A DNA stretch of 64,000 nucleotides from Variovorax sp. CF313 (GTDB taxonomy: Bacteria > Pseudomonadota > Gammaproteobacteria > Burkholderiales > Burkholderiaceae_C). Under the pieces are notes generated by a model. The model searched no databases. It was not told where the DNA came from and worked only from the letters and a program-made list of their open reading frames with translations. Every line of letters begins with the position of its first letter. Position 1 is the stretch's first letter. A program made the translations under genes and the position numbers. Of this stretch, positions 44,623 to 52,884 are shown piece after piece. Location: contig NZ_AKIW01000028.1 of the NCBI RefSeq assembly GCF_000282635.1, forward strand, positions 42,313 to 106,312, in the 5' to 3' direction.

Positions 44623-44637
44623 TTCGGTTTTTCCGAA
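44623..44637. promoter_or_regulatory. TTCGG-N5-CCGAA palindrome upstream of the NhaR-like gene
   Basis: TTCGG at 44623-44627 and CCGAA at 44633-44637 flank TTTTT, just before the LysR start codon. A second TTCGAA-like site lies about 13 bp upstream. A LysR box is the likely reading, since the regulator is divergent from the membrane gene. Confidence 0.45.
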
Positions 44638-44649
44638 CCAAGGTGCGTG

Positions 44650-45540
44650 TTGAACTACCGTCATCTCCACTACTTCTGGATGGTTGCCAAGGAGGGCGGC
44701 TTTGCCCGCGCCGCAGATCGCCTGGAAATGGCGGTACAGACCATCAGCGCGCAGGTGCGCGATCTGGAGAAGGCCCTGGGTCACCAACTGCTCAAGCCCT
44801 CGGGCCGCGGCGTGGCGCTGACTGAAGCGGGCCTCGCGGCGTATGCGCGGGCCGAAGAAATCTTCCAGCTCGGGCAAGGCATTGCCGAGGAGGTGCGCCA
44901 GGCGGCCAGCGCCAAGGTCGCGCGGCTGTCGGTGGGGTTGTCCGACGGCATCTCCAAGCTGGCGGCGCATGCGCTGCTGGAGCCGGTGCTTGCCACGCCG
45001 CACCTTCGCCTGGTGTGCCACGAGGGCGAGTTCGATGAACTGCTGTCCGAGCTGGCCCTGCATCAGCTGGATGTGGTGCTCGCCGGGCAGGCGGCCCCGC
45101 GCAACCCGAACCAGCGCCTGACCAGCGAACGCATCGCCCGCTCCAGATTGCAGTGGTACGGACCAGCCTCACTGGTCAGGAAGCAGGTGCGCGAGCGGTT
45201 TCCTCAGTCGCTGCAGGATCTTCCCGTGCTGCTACCCACGTTTCATTCGCCGCTGCGATCCACGCTGGACAACTGGTTCCAAGATCTCGGCATGCGGCCC
45301 CGCGTCGTAGGAGAGTTCGAGGACAGCGCCCTGCTGGCGGTGTTTGCGGCCCGCGGGCTCGGGGTGTTTCCGGTCAGCCATCTGGGCGCCCAGGATGTCG
45401 GGTTGATGCGGGGGCTGCGCCTGCTGGGAGACTGTCCCAACATCGGCGAGGAAGTGCATGCCATCTGGTCGCGCCGCGGGCAACATCACCCGCTGGTGCG
45501 CCAGATGGTCGCCTGCGCGCACGAGGCAGGCGCTGTCTAG
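44650..45540 (+). CDS. LysR-family regulator, NhaR-like
   Basis: This 296-residue LysR regulator begins NYRHLHYFWMVAKEGGFARA, which is typical of NhaR. Its HTH follows (QTISAQVRDLEKALGHQLL). The effector domain shows VLAGQAAPRNPNQ and GVFPVSHLGAQ. NhaR controls Na+/H+ antiporters in enterobacteria, but no antiporter is here. The start is a TTG at 44650 with AAGGTG five bases upstream; GTG 44647 is the alternative. Confidence 0.9.
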   Translation: MNYRHLHYFWMVAKEGGFARAADRLEMAVQTISAQVRDLEKALGHQLLKPSGRGVALTEAGLAAYARAEEIFQLGQGIAEEVRQAASAKVARLSVGLSDGISKLAAHALLEPVLATPHLRLVCHEGEFDELLSELALHQLDVVLAGQAAPRNPNQRLTSERIARSRLQWYGPASLVRKQVRERFPQSLQDLPVLLPTFHSPLRSTLDNWFQDLGMRPRVVGEFEDSALLAVFAARGLGVFPVSHLGAQDVGLMRGLRLLGDCPNIGEEVHAIWSRRGQHHPLVRQMVACAHEAGAV

Positions 45541-45578
45541 CCCGCGCCTGGGTTCCGCACGGTCGCGGGGATGGCGGC

Positions 45579-45986
45579 TCAGGGCTGCGTTGGCGCTTCG
45601 CCGATGTACCAGTGCTTCAGCGCCGATCGCATGATCCACGTCTCCGAGGCTGCCAGGTGGCGGTCCGCCGTTGCGGCCGCGTCGGCGAAGCGAAGCACCT
45701 TGTGCTGCAGTCCTGGATCGCTCACCTCTTCCAGCAATGCGGCCAGGGTGGCCTCGTCGATGCTGCCGGTCAGCAGGCGGCGCGCGTGCATGCCCATCAG
45801 CAGGTCTTCGCACAGGGTGTGCAGCACCCGGGCGAAGTCGCCCGGTGCAAGACCCAGCTCGCGCTCGATGTTCTGCCCGTGCAGGGCATCCATCTCCGAG
45901 TGGCTGACGTGGCCGTCCGAGATCAGCAGCAGCGCGACGATCCGGGCCGCCGCTTCGGGGCTGTTTGTGGGGTAGGTACGCATCAT
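45579..45986 (-). CDS. TerB-like tellurite-resistance family protein
   Basis: This 135-residue, mostly helical protein has ARIVALLLISDGHVSHSEMDAL near the N-terminus. That acidic DGxVSxxE turn is typical of TerB/DUF533-like helical bundles. The rest is short helices with ALKHWYIGE at the end. Tellurite resistance itself is not implied. It lies beyond the NhaR-like gene, convergent with it, in the same stress-linked block as terC. Confidence 0.7.
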   Translation of the reverse strand: MMRTYPTNSPEAAARIVALLLISDGHVSHSEMDALHGQNIERELGLAPGDFARVLHTLCEDLLMGMHARRLLTGSIDEATLAALLEEVSDPGLQHKVLRFADAAATADRHLAASETWIMRSALKHWYIGEAPTQP

Positions 45987-46072
45987 TTTTTCCTTTGGGT
46001 GTTGTTAAGGGAGGAAGGGGAAAGGCTCACGCCGGTCGCGCCGTAAGGGCGCAAGAAGTTTGCGCGGTGGGG

Positions 46073-46249
46073 TCAGTCGCGGCCGGGGTGGCGGCGTTGC
46101 GGGCGTTCGTGGCACACGGATTCGATGCGAGCAAGAACCGGCGCCGGTACGCGCGACACGCTGCGGTCTTGCAGTACCTGCCTGAACAGCTGCAAAGCTC
46201 TGGCGCAAGAAGAGGTGAGCAATTCGGCCACAAGTGGCAATAACTTCAT
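46073..46249 (-). CDS. Small 58-residue protein with a strong ribosome site
   Basis: The reading frame has AGGAG seven bases before ATG 46249. It encodes a hydrophobic-amphipathic N-terminal part (LLPLVAELLTSSCARALQLF) and a basic C-terminal tail (CHERPQRRHPGRD). No family is recognised. It lies between the TerB-like gene and the HPF remnant, in a stretch otherwise empty of genes. Confidence 0.4.
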   Translation of the reverse strand: MKLLPLVAELLTSSCARALQLFRQVLQDRSVSRVPAPVLARIESVCHERPQRRHPGRD

Positions 46250-46401
46250 GTGGGATCTCCTGATGGTCGGGGTGACCTCGAATGTGGGGCCGATAGAGCG
46301 GCACAAGAAGCAGTTTTTCTCGATGTGGAAGTGAGAAAAAATATGCTGTGTCTGGTCGAGTGAGCGAACTATGGTGCGGACTTCAACGAAGGAGAACGCT
46401 G

Positions 46402-46704
46402 ATGCAGATTTTTTCAAGAGCCGTGATCCCGCAGCGTCCGGGATACGGGAAGCCGTCGAGCGCCGCATACGCTTTGTTCTTCGGCGCCGGAGTGCGCTGG
46501 TGCCGCGTGCCGATATCCGGCTGGCCGACGTGAACGGCCCCCAGGGGCGGGGTGGACAAGCACTGCCAGGTCGAGCTGCGCATGGATGGCGCGGGCGCAG
46601 TGGTCGTGTCGTCGGTGGCCAGGGATTGGCGCACGGCGCTCGACATGGCGCTGGCACGCGCACTGCGGCACGCGCAGCGTGCATGGCCTTGCGAGATCCA
46701 ATGA
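46402..46704 (+). pseudogene. HPF/RaiA-like ribosome-hibernation gene with two compensating frameshifts
   Basis: The text of an HPF/RaiA-like protein of about 100 residues is readable only across two frames. It starts at ATG 46402 (MQIF, with AGGAG upstream). SRDPAASGIREAVERRI to DVNGPQG needs one extra T in the run near 46408-46413. The end, VDKHCQVELRMDG to RHAQRAWPCEIQ, needs one base less near 46540-46550. The unshifted frame stops at 46533. It is a decayed copy, or the two homopolymer runs hold sequencing errors. Confidence 0.75.
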
Positions 46705-46736
46705 GCGAACCACTCTGCTCAGACGCCATGCTTCGG

Positions 46737-47264
46737 TCATTGGTGGCGCGTGCCGACCGAGCGGCAGCTAGCCTTCTCGGACGCTACGCCCTGCGAGTTC
46801 AGTTCGCCGCCACGCAGTTCAAGTCGGCGCAGGCACTGGAGGAAGACGTCGATATCCGCCGCATCCATACCGTCGAGGAGATCGACGTTGAGACGCGCGA
46901 TGCGAGGAAACAAATCAGCGAAGAGTTGCTGGCCCGAAGGGCTCAAGCGCACACGCACTTCGCGACCGTCCTCGGCATCCTGCTGTCGCTCTACCAGCTT
47001 TTTCTCGAAAAGGCTCTGCAGGCCACGCGAACTGCTCACGCGGTCCAGATGCAGACGCTCGGCGAGCTCGGAGGACGTGACTTCCCCAATCTGCGCGAGC
47101 ATGCCGATCATTCCCCACTCGCGACGCGTGATGCCGAAGCCGCCTTCGACCATGCGGGTCACCATGCAACTGCTCTCGCGCGCTGCGCGCCATAACCGGT
47201 ACAGCAGCAGGTTTTCCAGTGAACTGGGGGCGCGCAACGCAGCCGCATTGGGGAATGCTTGCAT
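46737..47264 (-). CDS. MarR-family regulator, copy 1
   Basis: This 175-residue winged-helix regulator has GFGITRREWGMIGMLAQIGE and SSELAERLHLDRVSSSRGLQSL (HTH), LVERQQDAEDGREVRVRLSPSG (wing), and a helical C-terminus LQCLRRLELRGGELN. It is a close paralogue of the MarR gene at 51294-51839, with near identity through the HTH. Target and ligand are unknown. Confidence 0.9.
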   Translation of the reverse strand: MQAFPNAAALRAPSSLENLLLYRLWRAARESSCMVTRMVEGGFGITRREWGMIGMLAQIGEVTSSELAERLHLDRVSSSRGLQSLFEKKLVERQQDAEDGREVRVRLSPSGQQLFADLFPRIARLNVDLLDGMDAADIDVFLQCLRRLELRGGELNSQGVASEKASCRSVGTRHQ

Positions 47265-47498
47265 ACAAATTAGAAGGTTGTGATCGCACCGATTCGCAGG
47301 CGGATGATTGAGTAGGTCGACTATTGCCTAGCGCACGATCTACGGTTCAGCGATGTCTCGTGAAGAGCCATGGCCCGAGCCGCTGTGCGTGGCCCTGATG
47401 GAGGTACGCAGGAGGATTGCCCAGCGTGTTGGCCCCTAGAGTGCATCGCATGCGATCAGCATACTTTTCACCTGCAGAGGTTGGCGGGCACGGGCCGA

Positions 47499-47545
47499 GG
47501 CGTCACTGGCGTCGGCGGTCAAAGTACTGGATTTGCGGGCCAAAG
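47499..47545 (-). promoter_or_regulatory. Copy A of a 47-bp element with 21-bp-spaced direct repeats
   Basis: Read on the minus strand: CTTTGGCCCGC, 10 bp, CTTTGACCGCC, then GACGCCAGTGACGCC. The two CTTTG boxes are exactly 21 bp apart. Copies B and C share the same order. It is the most distant copy from a start codon (about 234 bp to MarR copy 1 on the left). Confidence 0.6.
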
Positions 47546-47553
47546 CAAGCTGG

Positions 47554-47580
47554 GCATGCCGCATGCCGCATGCCGCATGC
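47554..47580. repeat. GCATGCC tandem repeat
   Basis: Four consecutive 7-bp units of GCATGCC, the last lacking one base. Each unit contains the self-complementary GCATGC, so slipped or cruciform structures are possible. No gene depends on it. Confidence 0.7.
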
Positions 47581-47777
47581 GGCGACCTGCGACGACGCGC
47601 CGTTCGGCGGCATCCGAACGGCAGCGGCACCCATTCAAAGATGCCGTCTTGAATCACACCAGCAAGCTCTTCGCCACGTACGAGACATTGCGGCAGGTGG
47701 ACCGACGGCGCCATGTATATCTCGACGAAGAGCTTCGCATGGCGACCGTGTCCGTCTGAGGCGAGGGAGATGCCCGC

Positions 47778-48785
47778 TCAGGACTTGATGAACGCCAGCA
47801 GGTCGGCGTTGAACTTGTCCTTGTGCGTGTCGGTCAGGCCGTGCGGTGCGCCGGGGTAGACGATGAGCTTGTTGTTCTTCACCAGCTTGGCCGAGGCCAG
47901 GCCGGCGGCGCCGATCGGCACGATCTGGTCGTCGTCGCCGTGGACGATGAGCGTCGGCACGTCGAACTTCTTCAGGTCTTCGGTGAAGTCGGTTTCAGAG
48001 AAGGCCTTGATGGAGTCGTAGGTGTTCTTGTGGCCGCCCATCATGCCCTGCGCCCACCACGAGTCGATGAGGCCCTGCGACACCTTGGCGCCGGGGCGGT
48101 TGAAGCCGAAGAAGGGGCCCGAGGGCACGTCCTTGTAGAACTGGGAGCGGTTGGCGAGCTGCGCCGCGCGCAGGCCGTCGAACACCTCGATCGGCAGGCC
48201 ACCGGGGTTGGCGGCGGTCTTCAGCATCAGCGGCGGCACGGCCGAGATCAGCGCGGCCTTGGCCACTCGCTTGGTGCCGTGGCGGCCGATGTAGCGCGCC
48301 ACTTCGCCGCCGCCGGTCGAGAAGCCGACCAGCACGACGTTCTTCAGGTCCAGCGTCTCGATGACGGTGGCGAGATCGTCGGCATAGGTGTCCATGTCGT
48401 TGCCGTTCCAGGGCTGGCTCGAGCGGCCATGGCCGCGGCGGTCGTGCGCCACGGTGCGGTAGCCCTGCGATGCCAGGAACAGCATCTGCGATTCCCAACT
48501 GTCGGAATTGAGCGGCCAGCCGTGGCTGAACACGACGGGCTGGCCGGAACCCCAGTCCTTGAAATACAGCTGCGTGCCGTCCTTGGTGACGATGGTGTTG
48601 CTCATGGTGCGTGTTCCTTTCAAAGAACGATGGATGGCGCCTTGGTTCGGCGCAGCGGTGGAAGCGGCGGACGCCGCCTTGGAGAAGCCGGTTGCCCCGA
48701 GGGCGCCGGCTGCGACGGATGCGCCTCCGAGCAGCAGGCTGCGGCGGGTGGGAGTGGCTGTCAAGTTCTTGCTGTTGGTGGACAT
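47778..48785 (-). CDS. Tat-exported alpha/beta hydrolase (non-haem chloroperoxidase/arylesterase type)
   Basis: This 335-residue hydrolase has a twin-arginine signal ([18 protein letters not shown], cleaved near ASA). The core has [15 protein letters not shown] (oxyanion), [12 protein letters not shown], the nucleophile Ser in [15 protein letters not shown], the acid in [11 protein letters not shown], and the His in [10 protein letters not shown]. These are hallmarks of cofactor-free haloperoxidase/esterases. It shares the palindrome TCGCATGCGA with the OhrR-type gene next to it and is probably part of that regulon. Confidence 0.9.
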   Translation of the reverse strand: MSTNSKNLTATPTRRSLLLGGASVAAGALGATGFSKAASAASTAAPNQGAIHRSLKGTRTMSNTIVTKDGTQLYFKDWGSGQPVVFSHGWPLNSDSWESQMLFLASQGYRTVAHDRRGHGRSSQPWNGNDMDTYADDLATVIETLDLKNVVLVGFSTGGGEVARYIGRHGTKRVAKAALISAVPPLMLKTAANPGGLPIEVFDGLRAAQLANRSQFYKDVPSGPFFGFNRPGAKVSQGLIDSWWAQGMMGGHKNTYDSIKAFSETDFTEDLKKFDVPTLIVHGDDDQIVPIGAAGLASAKLVKNNKLIVYPGAPHGLTDTHKDKFNADLLAFIKS

Positions 48786-48841
48786 GGTGCTTTCCTTTGT
48801 TGACGTGGTTGAGGTGAGATAAACTATCGCTTGTATTAATA

Positions 48842-48851
48842 TCGCATGCGA
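48842..48851. promoter_or_regulatory. TCGCATGCGA palindrome upstream of the hydrolase
   Basis: A perfect 10-bp palindrome lies 57 bp upstream of the hydrolase start, embedded in AT-rich flanks. The same sequence lies upstream of the OhrR-type gene at 49387-49396, so it is probably that regulator's operator. Confidence 0.65.
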
Positions 48852-48894
48852 CATAAATGGCTTGAAAAAACAGGAAGACGGATGCAGCGATGCA

Positions 48895-49371
48895 TCACGC
48901 GTTCCTGTCGAGGTTCGAACGCAGCGCCAGCAACTGGGCCCGCAGGACGCCGATTTCCTTGGGCGCCAGTTCCATCGCCTGCGCGACGCATGACGGAAGG
49001 GCTTTGGCCTTGCCGCGAAGCGCTCGGCCTTCGGCGGTGAGGGACACGATGACCTGGCGCTCGTCCGATGCCGACCGCACGCGCTGGATCAGGCCCCGCG
49101 CCTCGAGCCGCTTGAGCAGCGGGGTGAGGGTGGTGGTTTCGAGCGCCAGCCGCGTGCAGATCTCGGAGACGTTGATGCCGTCTTTCTCCCACAGCACGAG
49201 CATGACGAGGTACTGCAGATAGGTCAGGTCCAGGTCGTGCAGCAGGCCGCGATAGACCTTGTTGAGGCTCAGCATCGTCGAATAGAGCGCGAAGCAGAGC
49301 TGCTCGTCCAGCGCCAGCGAGTCGCCCTGCGGGGCGTTGACGGGCTTGGCGGGAAGGCGCTTGGAAGGCAT
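48895..49371 (-). CDS. OhrR-type MarR-family regulator
   Basis: This 158-residue MarR protein has the OhrR signature [14 protein letters not shown] with the redox-sensing Cys26. Its HTH and wing follow ([50 protein letters not shown]). OhrR proteins derepress peroxide-detoxifying genes when the Cys is oxidised. The start is ATG 49371. The adjacent hydrolase, rather than an Ohr peroxidase, is the likely target. Confidence 0.9.
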   Translation of the reverse strand: MPSKRLPAKPVNAPQGDSLALDEQLCFALYSTMLSLNKVYRGLLHDLDLTYLQYLVMLVLWEKDGINVSEICTRLALETTTLTPLLKRLEARGLIQRVRSASDERQVIVSLTAEGRALRGKAKALPSCVAQAMELAPKEIGVLRAQLLALRSNLDRNA

Positions 49372-49386
49372 AGGCCGGATATTAGA

Positions 49387-49396
49387 TCGCATGCGA
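49387..49396. promoter_or_regulatory. TCGCATGCGA palindrome upstream of the OhrR-type gene
   Basis: The second copy of the palindrome lies 16 bp upstream of the regulator's ATG, flanked by ATTAGA and TTTAAAT. Its position suits autorepression. Confidence 0.65.
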
Positions 49397-49614
49397 TTTA
49401 AATGCAAGCAATATTAGTCTGATGGTGTGTGCGCTGTTCGTCTGAAAAATGGCACTGAGTGAATGATGAGGATGAGATGAATGATCGCGCGGTCCGCTCC
49501 GATCTTCGGCAGAGACCACGCAGGCCCAACTCGAGAAAATTGAACAACATCTCTGTTCACGCAGAGAGGTCGGCGCGGTCTTGGTTACCGCAATTCAGCC
49601 GAGCGGCACCGGCC

Positions 49615-51246
49615 CTAGAGTAGGTCCTCGGGCACCAGAGGCGCCAGCAGATCGATCTTCCAGCGCGACCAGAAATCCGTTTCGGGTTCCTGGTGGAGGA
49701 TGGTGTCAGCCCCATCGCCCGAAGCCGGACTCACCCATTCGACGGCGCCCGTCAAGCCGAGCTGCAACTGGTACGCCCCGTCGAGCCGGATGAAGCCGAT
49801 CAGGCTGGTAACCTGCTGCGCGATCTGCGGGCTGAAGATGAAGATCCCGACCTCGGTGTTGTGCAGTTTCGAGCGTGGGTCGAAGTTCATCGAACCGAGA
49901 AACACGATGTTGCGGTCGATCACGGCCGACTTGCCATGCAGCCGCCCGCTTGCGGAGCCGTAGGTGCCGAAGCGCCTGGTTTGTTCCACCCGCCTGGGGC
50001 TGACTTCGTAGAGCGCCACGCCCAGCCGCAACATCTCCGCGCGATAGCGCCGGTAGCCGGTGTGTGCCAGCGATTGGTCAGTGGCCGCCAGCGAGTTGGT
50101 CACGATGCCGTAGCTCACGCCCTTGCCGCGGACGAAGCGGATCGACTCCATTCCTGTGGGTCCGGGAATCAGGTAGGGCGTAGTCTGCATGACCTCGATC
50201 TGCGCGCCGCGCAGGTAGCGTCGCAGGTTGTAGAGCACGCCGTCCATCGCCACCTCGGCGGGCAGCCCGCGCCCATCTTCCGTGAGCGCCAGGGCTTTGT
50301 CCGGCGGGTCGGCATACGCTTCTGCGCGCGCCCAGATGAGCGAAAGCGCTCCCGCGTTAAAGTCCCTCGCCAGGGGGGTGTTGCCCAGCAGGTCGGTGGA
50401 GTCGGGCTCCTCGGGGTGCAGCATCTGCGGCCCGCTGGTAAGCCGGTCGAAGCGCTCGTGCAATTCTTCGGCCGATTCGCTGCCCTTTGCCACCAGCGAT
50501 TCGATGGGGTACGCGTAAGGGCTGTTCCAGTACATGTCGAACTGCGACGACAGCGTGGGTACTACGGCGCCAGCCACCAGCGTGTCGATGTCGATGAAGT
50601 TGGAGCCACCGTCGCGCAGGAAGTACTCGTTGGCGATGTTGCGCCCGCCCATGATCGCCATCGTGTTGTCCGCCACGAAGAGCTTGTTGTGCATGCGGCG
50701 ATGCACGCGGTCGAAGTCCAACAGCGACGCAGCCACGCGTGTGCCGAGGAGGTCGCGCCCATCGGGAAACGGATTGAACAGGCGCACCTCGACATTCGGA
50801 TGCGAGGCAAAGCTGGTGAAGAGCGCATCGGCACCCGCGGTGTGGAGATCGTCCACCAGCAGCCGCACGCGCACGCCGCGGTCCGCCGCCTCGCGCAGAG
50901 CGCGTAGCAGGTAGCGTCCACTCTCGTCGTTCTGCAGGAGGTAGTACTGCACGTCGATGGAGCGCTGTGCGCGCTGCGCAAGCTCGATGCGGGCGTGCAG
51001 CGAAAACTGCGGCATCGGCAGCAGGCGGAATCCGCTCAGTGGTTCGCCAGGTGGTGCGGCCAACTTGACGAGGCGGCCCAGCACAGTGTCCTCGCCGTCG
51101 GCGATGGCGGTCGAGGGTCTGCGTCGCACGTCGATGGGCAGGCCGGAGCAACCGGCCATGCAGAGAGCCGAGAGGCAAAGAAACAACCAGGCGATCCACC
51201 GGGCGTCCGGTTGATCGGTCGCCCGTTTGGAGGTGTTGTTCGGCAT
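49615..51246 (-). CDS. Phospholipase D-family lipoprotein (cardiolipin-synthase-like)
   Basis: This 543-residue protein has a lipobox (LCMAGC) after a short signal sequence. It has two HKD motifs: HRRMHNKLFVADNTMAIMGG and LHGKSAVIDRNIVFLGSMNF. The early IDVQYYLLQNDESG block is typical of ClsC-like enzymes and periplasmic PLD proteins. It probably acts on phospholipids at the cell envelope. The start is ATG 51246, 47 bp after the MarR copy 2 stop, so the two are likely cotranscribed. Confidence 0.9.
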   Translation of the reverse strand: MPNNTSKRATDQPDARWIAWLFLCLSALCMAGCSGLPIDVRRRPSTAIADGEDTVLGRLVKLAAPPGEPLSGFRLLPMPQFSLHARIELAQRAQRSIDVQYYLLQNDESGRYLLRALREAADRGVRVRLLVDDLHTAGADALFTSFASHPNVEVRLFNPFPDGRDLLGTRVAASLLDFDRVHRRMHNKLFVADNTMAIMGGRNIANEYFLRDGGSNFIDIDTLVAGAVVPTLSSQFDMYWNSPYAYPIESLVAKGSESAEELHERFDRLTSGPQMLHPEEPDSTDLLGNTPLARDFNAGALSLIWARAEAYADPPDKALALTEDGRGLPAEVAMDGVLYNLRRYLRGAQIEVMQTTPYLIPGPTGMESIRFVRGKGVSYGIVTNSLAATDQSLAHTGYRRYRAEMLRLGVALYEVSPRRVEQTRRFGTYGSASGRLHGKSAVIDRNIVFLGSMNFDPRSKLHNTEVGIFIFSPQIAQQVTSLIGFIRLDGAYQLQLGLTGAVEWVSPASGDGADTILHQEPETDFWSRWKIDLLAPLVPEDLL

Positions 51247-51293
51247 CGAAGAGAGAGCAACTTCAACTTGGCAGGCGCTTGAAGCGCGCCTCG

Positions 51294-51839
51294 TCACCTG
51301 CTGTACTTGGGCCATCGCTGGCGCGTGCCGCCCGAGCGGCGATCGGCTTTTTCTGGCACTGCGCCTAGCATGCTCAACTCGCGGCCACGCAGCTCGAGCC
51401 AGCGTAGGCACTGGAGGAAGGTATCGATGTATGCAGCATCGATGCCGTCGAGGAGCTCGATGTTGAGGTTCGCGAAGCGAGGGAACAACTCACGGAAGAG
51501 TTGATGGCCTGAAGGGCTCAGGCGCACATGCACTTCGCGGCCGTCCTCGGCGTCCTGCCGCCGCTCCACCAATTTCTTTTGGAAGAGACTGCTCAGACCG
51601 CGCGAGGTGCGAACGCGGTCCAGGTGCAGGCGCTCGGCGAAAGCCGAAGACCTGATCTCTCCGATCTGCGCGAGCATACCGATCATTCCCCACTCGCGAT
51701 GCGTGATGCCGAAGCCGCCTTCGACAAGGCGCGTGGCCATGCTGCTGCTGGCGCGGGTTGCACACGACAGCCTGTATAGAAGCAGGTCGTCCAAGGACTG
51801 GGGTGCGCGCAACGCACCCGCATCGGGGAAAGCTTGCAT
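51294..51839 (-). CDS. MarR-family regulator, copy 2
   Basis: This 181-residue MarR protein is closely related to the gene at 46737-47264. They share MQAFP, GFGITHREWGMIGMLAQIGE, FAERLHLDRVRTSRGL and KLVERRQDAEDGREVHVRLS with few changes. It lies just upstream of the PLD gene on the same strand, which suggests that it controls that gene. Start ATG 51839. Confidence 0.9.
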   Translation of the reverse strand: MQAFPDAGALRAPQSLDDLLLYRLSCATRASSSMATRLVEGGFGITHREWGMIGMLAQIGEIRSSAFAERLHLDRVRTSRGLSSLFQKKLVERRQDAEDGREVHVRLSPSGHQLFRELFPRFANLNIELLDGIDAAYIDTFLQCLRWLELRGRELSMLGAVPEKADRRSGGTRQRWPKYSR

Positions 51840-52184
51840 ATGAATCAGGGGTGTATTGCCCCTCTCCGAAATCAAATACGGTCGAAGCAATTCATGTTCA
51901 TCGCCTTGGTCCAGGCCTTGAAAAAATCACGGACAAACGTCGTCTGTGCTCCGAAATTTTTTGGGCTTCGACCAATGCCCGCAGTTGGTAGACCGGACAG
52001 AGAAGACAAAATCAGGGCACGTGCCGGTCTACTTGCGTTCCCCGGCAATGCGATCACGCCCTAGTCCACCAAAATGCCAGACTTGTTGGCCTGAAACGCA
52101 GGCCTCATCCCGCAACGAGGCAACGGGGAGTTGAGGGTGCAGGGAACTACCGGGCCAGGGTGTGCGGGCACTTGAAAGCTGTGT
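51840..52184. other. 345-bp intergenic stretch
   Basis: It lies between the MarR copy 2 start and the SnoaL-like gene's 3' end. Only short frames occur; none has a ribosome site or a recognised family. It should hold the MarR copy 2 promoter. No strong hairpin or repeat was seen. Confidence 0.5.
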
Positions 52185-52748
52185 TCAGCTGCCGGCGTAC
52201 GGCAGCGACGAGTGATGCACGACGATGCGCAGCTTGCCGGCACTGTCCTTCACGAAGGTCCAGGTCTTATCGACCGTAGTGACCTTGCCGTCTGGACCGG
52301 TGAACAGCACGTTGCCCAGCGTGCTCGCCACGTCACCGTGGATGAGCACGGCGCTGTTGGCAATCTCGCACTTGCTCCAGCCCTTCAACGCGAAGCCGGT
52401 GTCGTTGGGAAATGTCGGATTGCCGCCCACGAAGTACGCCAGTGCGCCGTCGCGGGCGGTACGGAAGGTCTGCGGCGATGTCGTGAGCGTGGGCTTGAAC
52501 AGCACCGCGCCCTGCTGGTAGGCGTACGCGCTGTCGATGACCTTCTCGGCCAGCGCCCTGGCCGCCGGCTGCCCGCCGCTGGCATTCGCGGCGCTGATGT
52601 CGATCAGTGCCTTGCACCACGCCCGCTGGGCCCCTAGGACTTCGGCTTCCGTGATGCTCTGGCTTGCGATCTTCTCTTTGGCGGCGGCCGGCGAGATCGC
52701 GCCCGCGATGAGGACGCTGGCGATGGCGATATGGGTGAAATGTTTCAT
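52185..52748 (-). CDS. SnoaL-like exported protein
   Basis: This 187-residue periplasmic protein has a signal peptide (MKHFTHIAIASVLIAGAISP, cleaved near AAA). The mature part has AWCKALIDISAANASGG, DGALAYFVGGNPTFPNDTGF, and a final TWTFVKDSAGKLRIVVHHSS, the cone-shaped SnoaL/DUF4440-type fold. Relatives are often mislabelled phosphoribosyl-AMP cyclohydrolase in databases. Function is unknown. It is divergent from a LysR gene over a shared palindrome. Confidence 0.75.
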   Translation of the reverse strand: MKHFTHIAIASVLIAGAISPAAAKEKIASQSITEAEVLGAQRAWCKALIDISAANASGGQPAARALAEKVIDSAYAYQQGAVLFKPTLTTSPQTFRTARDGALAYFVGGNPTFPNDTGFALKGWSKCEIANSAVLIHGDVASTLGNVLFTGPDGKVTTVDKTWTFVKDSAGKLRIVVHHSSLPYAGS

Positions 52749-52849
52749 CTTTGATTTCCGGTTGTGCTGCACGCCCTCCGCAGGTTGGTGCATGCAGGCG
52801 CAACGATACGCATCGACGTGCCCGGAATAAACGCCGCTTTGTGTCATTA

Positions 52850-52872
52850 TTTGTCCCGGAATCCGGAACAAA
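52850..52872. promoter_or_regulatory. Near-perfect 23-bp palindrome before the LysR gene
   Basis: TTTGTCCCGGA (52850-52860) and TCCGGAACAAA (52862-52872) match except for one base around a single central A. The site ends 12 bp before the LysR start and lies about 100 bp from the divergent SnoaL-like gene. It is a likely autoregulatory LysR site. Confidence 0.55.
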
Positions 52873-52884
52873 AGGACGACTTTG

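Larger units (their letters stand above)
47265..47777. other. 513-bp stretch with regulatory repeat, tandem repeat and a possible gene remnant
   Basis: No complete gene is supported. It holds one copy of the 47-bp element (47499-47545), a GCATGCC tandem repeat, and a plausible coding tail before 47759 (TSKLFATYETLRQVDRRRHV then YLDEELRM). That tail may be the end of a lost gene, but no family was recognised. Confidence 0.5.

Noticed and set aside
47370..47759. Frame of 129 codons across the 47-bp element
   Set aside because: Its middle is the repeated regulatory element and the GCATGCC repeat; only the last 40 codons look coding, so it is at most a remnant.
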